A DNA stretch of 64,000 nucleotides, taken from NCBI GenBank assembly GCA_027309085.1, contig DAIDDL010000001.1:167066-231065 (forward strand). Direction: 5' to 3'. Below the pieces are notes generated by a model. It was given only the letters and a program-made list of their open reading frames with translations. It ran no database searches and had not been told where the DNA came from. Made by a program: the position numbers and the translations under genes. Shown here in pieces: positions 46,048 through 54,290 of this stretch (positions are counted from its first letter, which is position 1; every line of letters starts with the position of its first letter). This stretch comes from Sulfobacillus sp. (GTDB taxonomy: Bacteria > Bacillota > Sulfobacillia > Sulfobacillales > Sulfobacillaceae).

Positions 46048-46075
46048 CCGGGGACGGCGCACACACCGTCCCCGG
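46048..46075 (+). terminator. GC-rich hairpin after spoIIID
   Basis: CCGGGGACGG (46048-46057) pairs perfectly with CCGTCCCCGG (46066-46075). There is no T-run, so termination would be inefficient or Rho-assisted. Confidence 0.45.
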
Positions 46076-46153
46076 GGAGACCCGCTGATCCCCAAGACCA
46101 CAAGGAAAATGATTCCTCCCGGACGCTTTTCTGCTGGCCCCTTTTGTGGATGT

Positions 46154-46183
46154 TGACACGATTTGTGGAAACGCTATATACTC
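46154..46183 (+). promoter_or_regulatory. Promoter of the SAM riboswitch-metK unit
   Basis: A consensus TTGACA at 46154-46159 is followed by TATATA at 46176-46181 (16-base spacer) or TATACT at 46178-46183 (18). It ends about 25 bases before the riboswitch. Confidence 0.75.
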
Positions 46184-46203
46184 GTTAGGACAATTGACTA
46201 TCA

Positions 46204-46348
46204 TGCTCTTATCAAGAGCGGCGGAGGGACAGGCCCGATGAAGCCCGGCAACCGGCGAATGACGCCACGGTGCCAATCCCGACCCCGGCAACGGGGACGG
46301 ATGAGAGAATACAGCGCAGCGCCTCTTCTCTCGGAAGGGGTCTTTTTG
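46204..46348 (+). ncRNA. SAM-I (S-box) riboswitch with terminator
   Basis: The conserved S-box order is present: CTCTTATC (P1 5' strand), AGAGCGGCGGAGGGACAGGC, CCGATGAAGCCCGGCAACC, then GGTGCCAATCCC and the closing GGATGAGAGAA. The P1 3' strand GAGAGAA (46304-46310) can instead pair with TTCTCTC (46327-46333) as antiterminator. With SAM bound, CCTCTTC/GAAGGGG (46323-46329, 46335-46341) plus TTTTT forms the terminator. It would lower metK expression when SAM is plentiful. Confidence 0.95.
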
Positions 46349-46381
46349 TTTTATACAGGGGGAACGCAAGGGGGACATGAA

Positions 46382-47581
46382 TTGGGGCACAATTTTCTCT
46401 TTACATCGGAATCGGTGACGGAAGGCCACCCGGACAAGATTGCCGATCAAATTTCTGACGCCATTTTAGACAGGATTCTTGCGGAGGACCCGCTGGCCCG
46501 GGTAGCTGCCGAAACGGTGGTGACCACGGGGCTGGCTCTGGTTGTCGGTGAAATCTCCACGATGACGTATGTGGACATTCCCCGGGTGGTGCGCGACACA
46601 ATCCGCTCGATCGGGTACACCCGCGCCAAGATGGGATTCGATGCGGACACCGTATCCATTCTAACATCCATCGACGAGCAGTCTGCGGACATCGCCATGG
46701 GGGTCAATGAGGCCTTGGAAGTCCGCCAGGGGTCTGTTGATGAACGGGCCTTGATTGGCGCGGGCGACCAGGGAATGGTGTTCGGCTACGCGTGCAACGA
46801 AACCAAAGAACTCATGCCGGCGCCGATATCCTTGGCTCACCAACTCTCCTACCGTCTGGCCCAGGTCCGCAAGACGGAGCAGGTGCCCTTTTTGTGGCCG
46901 GACGGCAAAACCCAGGTCACGGTGCGGTATGAAAACTCCCAGCCGGTGGGGATTGACACCGTTTTGGTCTCGACCCAGCACCACGGCTCGGCCACCCTCG
47001 CGATGGTTCACGAGGCCGTGCTGGAAGAGGTGATCCGGCCGGTGATCGCTCCTGAATGGGATCTGTCCCACACCCGCATTTTGGTCAATCCTACGGGACG
47101 GTTTGTGGTGGGCGGCCCCCATGGAGACTCGGGACTGACAGGCCGCAAGATCATTGTCGATACCTATGGGGGCTATGCGCGGCACGGGGGAGGAGCTTTT
47201 TCGGGCAAAGACCCGACCAAGGTGGACCGTTCCGCCTCCTATGCAGCCCGCTGGGTCGCTAAAAATCTTGTTGCGGCGGGTCTGGCAGACCGGGCGGAAA
47301 TCCAAATCGCCTACGCCATCGGCGTGGCGGAACCCATTTCGGTCATGGTGGATACCTTTGGGTCCGGACGCATGGACGACACGGCGCTGGCCAAGATTGT
47401 CCGCGAGGTGTTTGACTTGCGCCCCCTGGGCATTATCGAGGAGCTCGACCTGAGGCGCCCCATTTATCTCCAGACGGCTGCTTACGGGCATTTCGGGCGC
47501 ACCGATGTGGCGCTGCCGTGGGAGCAGCTCAACCGGGTGGACGCTCTGCTCGAGCGCGCAGCCATAAAGCGCCCCGACTGA
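46382..47581 (+). CDS. metK: S-adenosylmethionine synthetase
   Basis: 399 residues from TTG 46382, the family length. The N-terminus reads [19 protein letters not shown]; the ATP loop [12 protein letters not shown] (~126) and the P-loop-like [21 protein letters not shown] (~245) follow. It joins methionine and ATP to SAM in the cytoplasm. No ATG is available between the riboswitch terminator and the family start; TTG 46382 has AAGGGGG eight bases upstream. The S-box leader controls it. Confidence 0.97.
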   Translation: MGHNFLFTSESVTEGHPDKIADQISDAILDRILAEDPLARVAAETVVTTGLALVVGEISTMTYVDIPRVVRDTIRSIGYTRAKMGFDADTVSILTSIDEQSADIAMGVNEALEVRQGSVDERALIGAGDQGMVFGYACNETKELMPAPISLAHQLSYRLAQVRKTEQVPFLWPDGKTQVTVRYENSQPVGIDTVLVSTQHHGSATLAMVHEAVLEEVIRPVIAPEWDLSHTRILVNPTGRFVVGGPHGDSGLTGRKIIVDTYGGYARHGGGAFSGKDPTKVDRSASYAARWVAKNLVAAGLADRAEIQIAYAIGVAEPISVMVDTFGSGRMDDTALAKIVREVFDLRPLGIIEELDLRRPIYLQTAAYGHFGRTDVALPWEQLNRVDALLERAAIKRPD

Positions 47582-47647
47582 CGGCTCCCGTCATCTTTTC
47601 CGCTCACTGTTCGTATAATGGGACAGAATGTGGAAAGGGGAATCGCC

Positions 47648-48109
47648 GTGACGTGGTGGGGAGCGCTGGGGCTGGCTCTGTCCCTGTACGGGGCTGTCGT
47701 GGTTCTGGAATGGGTCTATGCACGCGTGCTGCAGACACCCGGAGTTCCGCTGGCCTCTTTGAGCATTGTCTTGCATGTGCTTAATCAGGAGGGTTTGATT
47801 GAGCAGGCCGTGACAGACCTGACCAGTCTGTGGCGCATGGAGGAGTGGGACCGCAAAGATGTGGAGCTGATCATTGCGGACGGGGGCTCGAGTGACCAGA
47901 CGGTCGCCATAGCGGACCGCCTGCAGCGCCGATACCCGTTTGTGCTGATTAAAGGCGCCAGCTCTGATAAGGGACAGGTGCTCAGCCTCTGCCGCCACGA
48001 CGTGGTGATTTGGGTGGAGCTGACGGGGCGCTCCCCCGCAAGTCCGCTGGCCACGGTCAAGAGCCTGCTGGCCCAGAGCGGGCGGCAGCTGTCCGACGCC
48101 ATAGGGTAG
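47648..48109 (+). CDS. Membrane-anchored protein with a truncated GT2-like domain
   Basis: 153 residues. GTG 47648 follows AAAGGGG by about 8 bases. An N-terminal membrane helix (ALGLALSLYGAVVVLEWVYA) is followed by a glycosyltransferase-2-like start (LSIVLHVLNQEGLIEQAV, then ELIIADGGSSDQTVAIADRL), but the DxD and acceptor-site regions of a full GT2 are missing. The protein ends after another ~60 residues, so it is either a short regulatory relative or a truncated enzyme. I do not recognise a named family. A strong terminator follows. Confidence 0.65.
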   Translation: MTWWGALGLALSLYGAVVVLEWVYARVLQTPGVPLASLSIVLHVLNQEGLIEQAVTDLTSLWRMEEWDRKDVELIIADGGSSDQTVAIADRLQRRYPFVLIKGASSDKGQVLSLCRHDVVIWVELTGRSPASPLATVKSLLAQSGRQLSDAIG

Positions 48110-48161
48110 GCATCTCCCCGGGCTCTGAAAATTCTCTGGAGACGGATTTGAGGACCAAAGT

Positions 48162-48193
48162 GTCCCGCCCTGCGCCTGGGCGGGACTTTTTTT
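48162..48193 (+). terminator. Rho-independent terminator after the GT2-like gene
   Basis: GTCCCGCCC (48162-48170) pairs with GGGCGGGAC (48178-48186), followed by seven T residues. Confidence 0.93.
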
Positions 48194-48292
48194 GCGCAAA
48201 CCGGCATACCGCAGCACGGAGATCCGGGCACACCCTAGCACGTTTGGGGGAGGTTTTGCCCGATAGGGGGGGAGATATCCCCAGGGGAAAGG

Positions 48293-48349
48293 GTTGATAA
48301 CTCTTTTATCAACAGACTTATCCCCATAATCCACAGGAAATAATCCCCA
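48293..48349. promoter_or_regulatory. Cluster of DnaA-box-like 9-mers
   Basis: TTATCAACA (48306-48314), TTATCCCCA (48318-48326), TAATCCACA (48327-48335) and TAATCCCCA (48341-48349) lie on the same strand; each is one or two bases from TTATCCACA. An inverted TTATCAACC (48300-48292) makes a GTTGATAA/TTATCAAC palindrome with the first. The gap from 48194 to 48473 has no gene apart from this and the csp promoter. Confidence 0.55.
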
Positions 48350-48389
48350 AGGCTGGGGAAAATATTTTTCGGAGACCCCGCGATATAGT

Positions 48390-48418
48390 TTGACTTTTTT
48401 GGCAGAGGGTGCTATATT
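48390..48418 (+). promoter_or_regulatory. Promoter of the cold-shock gene
   Basis: TTGACT (48390-48395), 17 bases, TATATT (48413-48418). The transcript would start ~45 bases before ATG 48474, giving a leader. Confidence 0.7.
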
Positions 48419-48473
48419 AATTACGGTTACTCTGGACTTTAGGGTAGCTTTTAGAAAGGGGACATATTTTAGT

Positions 48474-48671
48474 ATGACCGGACGTGTCAAATGGTTTAGT
48501 GCAGAAAAAGGGTACGGTTTCTTAGAGCGTGAAGACGGCGGTGACGTGTTTGTGCATTACACGGCCATTAATGGCGAAGGTTTCCGTACGCTCAACGAAG
48601 GCGAGCGTGTCGAATTTGATGTGGTAGAGGGTGACCGCGGCCCACAGGCTGCGAACGTCGTTCGCCTCTAA
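48474..48671 (+). CDS. Cold-shock protein (CspA family)
   Basis: 65 residues, the CSP size. RNP1 is KGYGFLERE (K-G-F/Y-G-F-I-like) and RNP2 is DVFVHYTAI. It binds single-stranded RNA and DNA as a chaperone. ATG 48474 is chosen because it begins the family sequence MTGRVKWF; the longer open frame upstream runs through the promoter. AAAGGGG lies upstream. A strong terminator follows. Confidence 0.95.
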   Translation: MTGRVKWFSAEKGYGFLEREDGGDVFVHYTAINGEGFRTLNEGERVEFDVVEGDRGPQAANVVRL

Positions 48672-48688
48672 GAATCGACTCGACGAGA

Positions 48689-48718
48689 GAAAAAGCTGGG
48701 ATAATTCCCAGCTTTTTC
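48689..48718 (+). terminator. Terminator of the cold-shock gene
   Basis: GAAAAAGCTGGGA (48689-48701) pairs with TCCCAGCTTTTTC (48706-48718) around TAAT. It can act on both strands. Confidence 0.95.
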
Positions 48719-48744
48719 TTATTTAGGGGCTTATGTATCCTCCG

Positions 48745-48780
48745 TGCTATAATAGCGTTACCAGTCAGGACCAAGACTGG
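48745..48780 (+). promoter_or_regulatory. Extended -10 promoter and leader hairpin of hpf
   Basis: TGCTATAAT (48745-48753) is a perfect extended -10 with no clear -35. Just downstream CCAGTC (48761-48766) pairs with GACTGG (48775-48780) in the leader, 27 bases before the hpf start. Confidence 0.55.
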
Positions 48781-48807
48781 CACAAAGCCGTAAAGGGGCG
48801 TTGCGCG

Positions 48808-49320
48808 ATGGAAGTCATCGTTCGCGGTAAAAACGTGGAGATTACGGATGCGATGGAAGACTACGTCATCAAGAAACTCGGCAAGATGGACAAGCTCCTC
48901 AATTCCCAGACTGTGACCGCCCATGTGGTGCTGAGCGTGGAAAAAGAACGCCGCATCGTGGAGGTCGCGATTCCGATTCAGGGGATGCTGCTGCGGGCCG
49001 AGGAATCTGGTGGCGACATGTATGCATCGATTGATCTCGTGATAGACAAATTGGAACGCCAGTACCGTAAGTTTAAAACGCGTGAGAAGAAGAAAATGTT
49101 GCATGAGTCTGCAGCCATGCGGACGCCAACGCCTCAGGAATCGCCAGATTTGGTCCGCCGCAAAACTTTTCCTGTGAAACCGATGACTTTGGACGAGGCC
49201 TTGCTGCAAATGGACTTGTTAGGACATGACTTTTTCGCGTTCAGCAATGTGGAGACGGACAGCATTAACGTGCTGTATCGGCGCCGCGACGGAGATTACG
49301 GACTTTTGGAGCCGGTTTGA
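48808..49320 (+). CDS. hpf: Ribosome hibernation promoting factor, long form
   Basis: 170 residues: N-terminal HPF/RaiA domain (~1-100, VIVRGKNVEITDAMEDYVIKK) and C-terminal dimerisation domain (~115-170, VRRKTFPVKPMTLDEALLQM). The long form joins two 70S ribosomes into 100S dimers in stationary phase. ATG 48808 is the start; the frame upstream covers the leader. It lies upstream of secA and prfB as in B. subtilis, although three other genes now lie between. Confidence 0.95.
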   Translation: MEVIVRGKNVEITDAMEDYVIKKLGKMDKLLNSQTVTAHVVLSVEKERRIVEVAIPIQGMLLRAEESGGDMYASIDLVIDKLERQYRKFKTREKKKMLHESAAMRTPTPQESPDLVRRKTFPVKPMTLDEALLQMDLLGHDFFAFSNVETDSINVLYRRRDGDYGLLEPV

Positions 49321-49335
49321 CATTGGCTCGACGTA

Positions 49336-49378
49336 AGGGGGGCCCAGCCTTAGGCGGGGCCCCTAAAATTTTTTTTTG
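49336..49378 (+). terminator. Terminator of hpf
   Basis: AGGGGGGCCC (49336-49345) and GGGGCCCCT (49356-49364) form a GC-rich stem followed by AAAATTTTTTTTTT. The stem has an offset in the G run but is strong. Confidence 0.85.
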
Positions 49379-49459
49379 AAAATGGAAAAAAGTCTTCTTC
49401 CAAAAGAGGAAAAATGCGGTAATGTGTCGTATTCTAAGAACGTAGCCTAAGGAGGAGTT

Positions 49460-50077
49460 ATGGCAGATCAGTTTGCAGCATACGAACAGGTCATACTCCG
49501 GATTCCCTATATTACCAGCGTGAGCGTCTACCAAGATGCACTTAGTGAGGTCCGGATTCAGATTTTGAGCGACGGCACCAAATCACCCCGGCATATCATC
49601 CGGGAAGTGGTGTCACTGCTCCAGAGTTATGGATTCGGGGACGTGACCGAGGATGCTATAACGGTAGTCCAGATCCAGTCGGACGATGAGCTCGAGCGAG
49701 CAGGGTCCCGCTTGACGATAGCCGGATTTTCTGTCGGACACACCCCGCTCGGCATTGCGGCCCAGTGCCGTCTCGGGCGCGGAGAGCAGGTGTTTGAAGG
49801 CAACGGTCAAGGCGCTACCATTGCCATGGCGGTGGCCGTGGCCACCGTCGACGCCGTCAACCAGGCTCTGGCGCAACTCGAACAACTGGCGTTCAATGGC
49901 ATTGAACTGACCCGGGTTGGTGGAATCGATGTGATGGTGGTGACCATTGCGGACCCCGGTGAAGAGATGCTGGCGGGATGCGGAGTGCTGAGGGATACCG
50001 TGGAAGATACGGTCATCCGCGCCACTCTGGATGCGGTAAATAGGAGAATTCTTCTCTATTCAGGGCAAAAAATTTGA
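49460..50077 (+). CDS. Protein of unknown function with two related AVATVDAVN-type helices
   Basis: 205 residues, ATG 49460 with AAGGAGG upstream. No membrane segment. Residues 1-75 look like a small alpha/beta domain (VRIQILSDGTKSPRHIIREV); residues ~82-205 form a second one that resembles proteins found in several actinobacteria, with a strand-rich half (FSVGHTPLGIAAQCRLGRGEQVFEG) and two similar helices, ATVDAVNQAL (~128-137) and ATLDAVNRRI (~188-197). It also recalls the regulatory domain of isopropylmalate synthase. I cannot name it. It is followed by an AT-rich gap and the HD-GYP gene. Confidence 0.6.
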   Translation: MADQFAAYEQVILRIPYITSVSVYQDALSEVRIQILSDGTKSPRHIIREVVSLLQSYGFGDVTEDAITVVQIQSDDELERAGSRLTIAGFSVGHTPLGIAAQCRLGRGEQVFEGNGQGATIAMAVAVATVDAVNQALAQLEQLAFNGIELTRVGGIDVMVVTIADPGEEMLAGCGVLRDTVEDTVIRATLDAVNRRILLYSGQKI

Positions 50078-50174
50078 CAACTTTTCGACCAGCATTACAG
50101 ACCGAGCGAACAGAAGTCATGTTCACCTCAAGCGAAGGTGCATGCGGGCAATTACGATAGGAGTAAATGCCAAA

Positions 50175-50252
50175 ATGAAGGGTCTGGTCCGTAACTTAGT
50201 ATCCAGTTTAGTGGATGTAATTGTAGTAGGTTCGGGTTACAGTTTTCACTAA
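50175..50252 (+). CDS. 25-residue small ORF with hydrophobic core
   Basis: ATG 50175 to TAA 50250-50252 encodes a 25-residue peptide of the form MKGLVRNLVSSLVDVIVVGS plus GYSFH: a basic start, an amphipathic or membrane helix and an aromatic end. AGGAG lies about 12 bases upstream, a little far. It is in the AT-rich gap 44-60 bases before the HD-GYP start and could be a leader or a small membrane peptide. There is no homology evidence. Confidence 0.3.
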   Translation: MKGLVRNLVSSLVDVIVVGSGYSFH

Positions 50253-50305
50253 ATGTTGGTCGATAATCTTACTAGTACATCACTTTTTGTGAGGATGTGA
50301 AGCGA

Positions 50306-51622
50306 ATGTATCCGCGGCGATTGCAAATTTATATGGCGGTTGTGGGTATTTTGGGGCTTGTTTTACTTATCGTCACTGGAGACGTTTTCTGGTCACGAGT
50401 GAGCGTGACCACCATGGTTATGGCGATGTCTATCCTCGTGGCATCAGTCTTTGGTGTAAAGATGTTGCGGGACAATGGCAGCATTTCGGTTCAATTGCCA
50501 GTGCTGGTTGCAGCTGCCATTATCTTGGGACCCGTAGCGGGAGCGTGGCTCGGTTTCTTCTTCACAATGGATGGATGGGAGTTGACCGGAAAAGTCAAAT
50601 GGCCGTCGGTCGTGTTTAATCGTGCCCAATTTGCCATTTCCGGCTGGGCGGCTGGAGCAATCTTTTATGCGTTAGGAGGCTCCTTAGATCATCTAAACTT
50701 TTTCGCAGTTAGTGTTCCTTTAACGATAGCAGCGATTGTTGCGTTTTTATTGAATTGGATATTCGTCATGGTAGCTATTTCTTTGAGAATTAAGCGCCCA
50801 GTAATCGAGGTGCTGAGAGCTCATTTTAAATGGTCTACTCCAACATTTCTGTTAATGATCCCCGTGGCCTACGCGATGGCCGCGGTGTATAAGGATTTAG
50901 GACCGTACGGTGAATTGATTTTTATAGTTCCGTTAGCGACATTGCGGTGGGTTCTCGCTCTGCTCCGCCATGTCAACACCATGTACCAGCGCAGCGTGGA
51001 CATTATCTTGGAAGGTCTGAACATGCGTGACTCCTATACCTATGGGCATTCTGTCCGGGTGGGCCACTATGCGGGAATGCTGGCAACTCACATGGGGCTG
51101 GCTGAAGACCGGGTGGACGTCATCCATGAGGCTGGGCTTTTGCATGATATCGGCAAGTTGGGGACTCCCGACAGCATTCTGCGCAAGGCGGGCCGGCTGA
51201 ACCGTGAAGAAGTGCTGACCATGAAAGAACACCCGGTCATCGGCAGCAAGCTTCTGGAACAGGTGCATATGGCGGGGTGTTCGCGGGAGTTTGTCCGCCA
51301 GCACCATGAGCGCTGGGATGGGCGGGGTTACCCGGATAATCTCGAAGGCAGTGAAATTGCGGTGGAGGCCCGCATCATCGCGGTGGTGGACGCCTATGAC
51401 GCTATGACAACGGACAGGCCTTACCGGAGGGCGATGCCTCACGCGATGGCGATGGCTGAGATTCAAAACGCAGCGGGGCTGCAGTTTGACCCGGAGGTCG
51501 TGAAAAGTTTTGTTCAGATGTGCGGCGGACGTAACTTGGCCACCGAGGAAACGGCGGCGCAGGGGTGGAAACATACCGGCACAGAACATGCGGGAGGGCA
51601 TGGGCACGGGCAGTCGGGTTGA
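50306..51622 (+). CDS. Membrane HD-GYP domain protein (predicted c-di-GMP phosphodiesterase)
   Basis: 438 residues. Six to seven helices occupy ~1-215, then an HD-GYP domain (~225-410): HSVRVGHYAGMLA, HEAGLLHDIGKLG (HD pair), EHPVIGSKLLE, HHERWDGRGYPDNLEG (GYP) and AVVDAYDAMTTDRPYR. All metal ligands needed for activity appear to be present. ATG 50306 is favoured over GTG 50297 by spacing from GAGGAT. The first ~640 bases are visibly poorer in G and C than the HD-GYP half, which suggests domain joining. The C-terminal tail is Gly/His-rich. Confidence 0.88.
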   Translation: MYPRRLQIYMAVVGILGLVLLIVTGDVFWSRVSVTTMVMAMSILVASVFGVKMLRDNGSISVQLPVLVAAAIILGPVAGAWLGFFFTMDGWELTGKVKWPSVVFNRAQFAISGWAAGAIFYALGGSLDHLNFFAVSVPLTIAAIVAFLLNWIFVMVAISLRIKRPVIEVLRAHFKWSTPTFLLMIPVAYAMAAVYKDLGPYGELIFIVPLATLRWVLALLRHVNTMYQRSVDIILEGLNMRDSYTYGHSVRVGHYAGMLATHMGLAEDRVDVIHEAGLLHDIGKLGTPDSILRKAGRLNREEVLTMKEHPVIGSKLLEQVHMAGCSREFVRQHHERWDGRGYPDNLEGSEIAVEARIIAVVDAYDAMTTDRPYRRAMPHAMAMAEIQNAAGLQFDPEVVKSFVQMCGGRNLATEETAAQGWKHTGTEHAGGHGHGQSG

Positions 51623-51714
51623 AGCGCGGATCCCTTCATGATAAAATTCATTATTAGGTATCGACGTAGGAACCGTCACCGGTTCCTTTTACGTTGAATG
51701 GAGGAAATTGCGCG

Positions 51715-54273
51715 ATGTTAAAAATGTTGTCCAACCTCGTTAACCGGTTCAGTGAGCGGGAAATTCGCCGGTATCGGGGCGTGGTCGCGAAGGTCAATGC
51801 GCTGGAACCGGAAATTGCCGTGCTGACGGACGAGCAGTTGCGTGCTAAGACCATGGAGTTTAAGGAACGGGCGACGAACGGAGAAAGTCTGGACAAACTG
51901 CTGCCCGAAGCTTTTGCGGTAGTGCGGGAAGGGTCTAAACGCCGGCTGAAAATGCGTCACTTTGATGTGCAGCTGGTCGGTGGAATGGTGTTGCATGATG
52001 GCCGCATCGCGGAAATGCGTACAGGTGAAGGCAAGACCCTGGTGGCCACTCTCGCTGCTTACCTCAATGCTGTCGCAGGCAAGGGCGTGCATGTTGTTAC
52101 CGTCAACGACTACCTTGCCCGCCGTGACTCCCAGTGGATGGGCCAGCTTTATGAATTTCTCGGATTGAGTGTGGGGCTGATCCAGCATGACATGGAGCCC
52201 GATGAACGGCGCCAGGCTTATGCGGCAGACATCACCTACGGCACCAACAACGAATTTGGGTTTGACTATCTGCGGGACAATATGGTGACGACGGTGGACG
52301 AGATGGTGCAGCGTCCTTTGCATTACGCCATCGTCGACGAGGTCGACTCCATACTTATTGATGAGGCGCGGACTCCGTTGATTATTTCGGGTCAGGCAGA
52401 CAAGTCGCCTGACTTGTATTATCAGTTTGCGCGCATTGCCTCCAACTTGAAGGAGGATATCGACTACAACATCGATGAGAAGCTGAAGGCCGTGTCACCC
52501 ACGGAGGCTGGGATTGCGAAAGTGGAGCGGATGCTCGGGGTGTCGAACTTATATGACGACGTCAATATCGACCTCTCCCACTATCTGAACCAGTCGCTGC
52601 GGGCTAAAGGGCTGATGAAGCTTGACCGGGATTACGTCGTCAAAGACGGCGAAGTGATTATCGTGGATGAGTTCACCGGCCGGCTGATGTTTGGCCGGCG
52701 TTATTCAGATGGCCTGCACCAGGCGATTGAGGCGAAGGAAGGCGTGCCCATCCAGGACGAGACACAGACTCTGGCGACCATCACCTTTCAGAACTATTTT
52801 CGGATGTACCACAAGCTCTCGGGAATGACGGGCACGGCTGTCACCGAGGAAGAGGAGTTCCGCAAGATTTACGGGTTGGACGTGATTGTGGTGCCAACCA
52901 ACCAGGCCATGGTCCGCAAGGACTATCCCGATATCGTGTATAAGACGGAACCTGCCAAGTTCCGGGCGGTAGTGCGCGAAATTGAGGAGCTCTACCAAGA
53001 CAAGCGCCCGATTCTAGTCGGGACCGTGTCGATTGAGAAATCGGAGCGTCTGAGCGACATGCTCAAGGAAAAGGGCATCAGCCACACTGTGCTGAATGCG
53101 AAGTACCACGAGCAGGAGGCAGAGATCATCTCCCAAGCTGGCCAGGCCGGGGCCGTGACCATTGCCACCAACATGGCTGGGCGCGGCACGGACATTGTCC
53201 TGGGAGAAGGGGTTGCCGACATGGGTGGCCTGCACATCATCGGTACGGAGCGCCATGAAAGCAGGCGCATTGACAACCAGCTGCGCGGCCGTGCCGGACG
53301 CCAGGGGGACCCAGGCTCCTCACGCTTCTACCTTTCTCTCGAGGATGACTTTCTGCGCTTATTCGCCGCGCAGACCCTGTCCAACCTCATGGACCGTCTA
53401 GGGGTGGAGGAAGACGAGCCGATTGAGAGCCCGATGCTGTCCCGCGCTATTGAGTCGGCCCAAAAGAAAGTGGAGGCCCGCAACTTCGACGCACGCAAGC
53501 AGGTGCTGCAATATGACGATGTGATGAACCTGCAGCGCGAAGTCATCTACAAGCAGCGGCGCGATATCTTGTCCAAAGAAAGTTTGCGCGAAGATATCCT
53601 GCATATGCTCTCCGACCTGATCGAGGACGGACTGACCGTGCACTGCCCCCCCAACTTGCATCCTGATGAGTGGGAGATGCAGCCGCTGCTGGATAGTCTG
53701 GAGGAAATCTTTTTGCCACCGGGGGTTATCAGCCCGGAAGATCTCGAGGGCAAAGAGCGGGATGAGATGCAGGAGACTCTTTTGGAAGCCGGCATTCGCG
53801 CCTATGAGGACAAGGAGCAGGAATTTGGGGAAGAGACCGTGCGCGAACTGGAGCGGATGATTCTTCTGCGGGTGGTGGATTCGAAGTGGATGGAGCATCT
53901 AGACGCGATGGACAATTTGCGCGAAGGTGTCGGCCTCAGGGCCTACGGTCAGCAGGATCCTCTTGTGGAGTATAAAAAAGAGGCTTATGACATGTACCAG
54001 AACATGCTGGGAGCCATTCGCGAAGAGGTCATCCGCATGATGTTCCACCTCCAGATTTCTCCCCAGCAGCCCATGCCGACGATGGAACCGGTGGCTACGA
54101 TTACGGAGCAGGAGCCGCACCGTCCATTTCAGGTGATCCAAGGCGGGCAGGGAGCTCAGCCGCAAGCGGCGAAGAACGGGCAGCAGCCGCAACTCGGACG
54201 CAATGATCCCTGTTGGTGCGGAAGCGGAAAGAAATACAAGAAGTGCCACGGAGCCAACGAAGAATTACAGTAA
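51715..54273 (+). CDS. secA: Protein translocase motor SecA
   Basis: 852 residues. The DEAD motor has [13 protein letters not shown] (~103) and [17 protein letters not shown] (~207), the second helicase half has [18 protein letters not shown] and [11 protein letters not shown], and the C-terminus ends in a zinc-binding [15 protein letters not shown]. It pushes preproteins through SecYEG using ATP. ATG 51715 has GGAGG seven bases upstream; the frame before it is ignored. prfB starts 17 bases after it. Confidence 0.97.
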   Translation: MLKMLSNLVNRFSEREIRRYRGVVAKVNALEPEIAVLTDEQLRAKTMEFKERATNGESLDKLLPEAFAVVREGSKRRLKMRHFDVQLVGGMVLHDGRIAEMRTGEGKTLVATLAAYLNAVAGKGVHVVTVNDYLARRDSQWMGQLYEFLGLSVGLIQHDMEPDERRQAYAADITYGTNNEFGFDYLRDNMVTTVDEMVQRPLHYAIVDEVDSILIDEARTPLIISGQADKSPDLYYQFARIASNLKEDIDYNIDEKLKAVSPTEAGIAKVERMLGVSNLYDDVNIDLSHYLNQSLRAKGLMKLDRDYVVKDGEVIIVDEFTGRLMFGRRYSDGLHQAIEAKEGVPIQDETQTLATITFQNYFRMYHKLSGMTGTAVTEEEEFRKIYGLDVIVVPTNQAMVRKDYPDIVYKTEPAKFRAVVREIEELYQDKRPILVGTVSIEKSERLSDMLKEKGISHTVLNAKYHEQEAEIISQAGQAGAVTIATNMAGRGTDIVLGEGVADMGGLHIIGTERHESRRIDNQLRGRAGRQGDPGSSRFYLSLEDDFLRLFAAQTLSNLMDRLGVEEDEPIESPMLSRAIESAQKKVEARNFDARKQVLQYDDVMNLQREVIYKQRRDILSKESLREDILHMLSDLIEDGLTVHCPPNLHPDEWEMQPLLDSLEEIFLPPGVISPEDLEGKERDEMQETLLEAGIRAYEDKEQEFGEETVRELERMILLRVVDSKWMEHLDAMDNLREGVGLRAYGQQDPLVEYKKEAYDMYQNMLGAIREEVIRMMFHLQISPQQPMPTMEPVATITEQEPHRPFQVIQGGQGAQPQAAKNGQQPQLGRNDPCWCGSGKKYKKCHGANEELQ

Positions 54274-54290
54274 ATAGGGGGCTACACGAC

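Noticed and set aside
48293..48360. Chromosomal origin of replication
   Set aside because: Genes run in one direction on both sides, dnaA/dnaN are absent, and the 9-mers are imperfect; a cluster of DnaA sites is a safer description.
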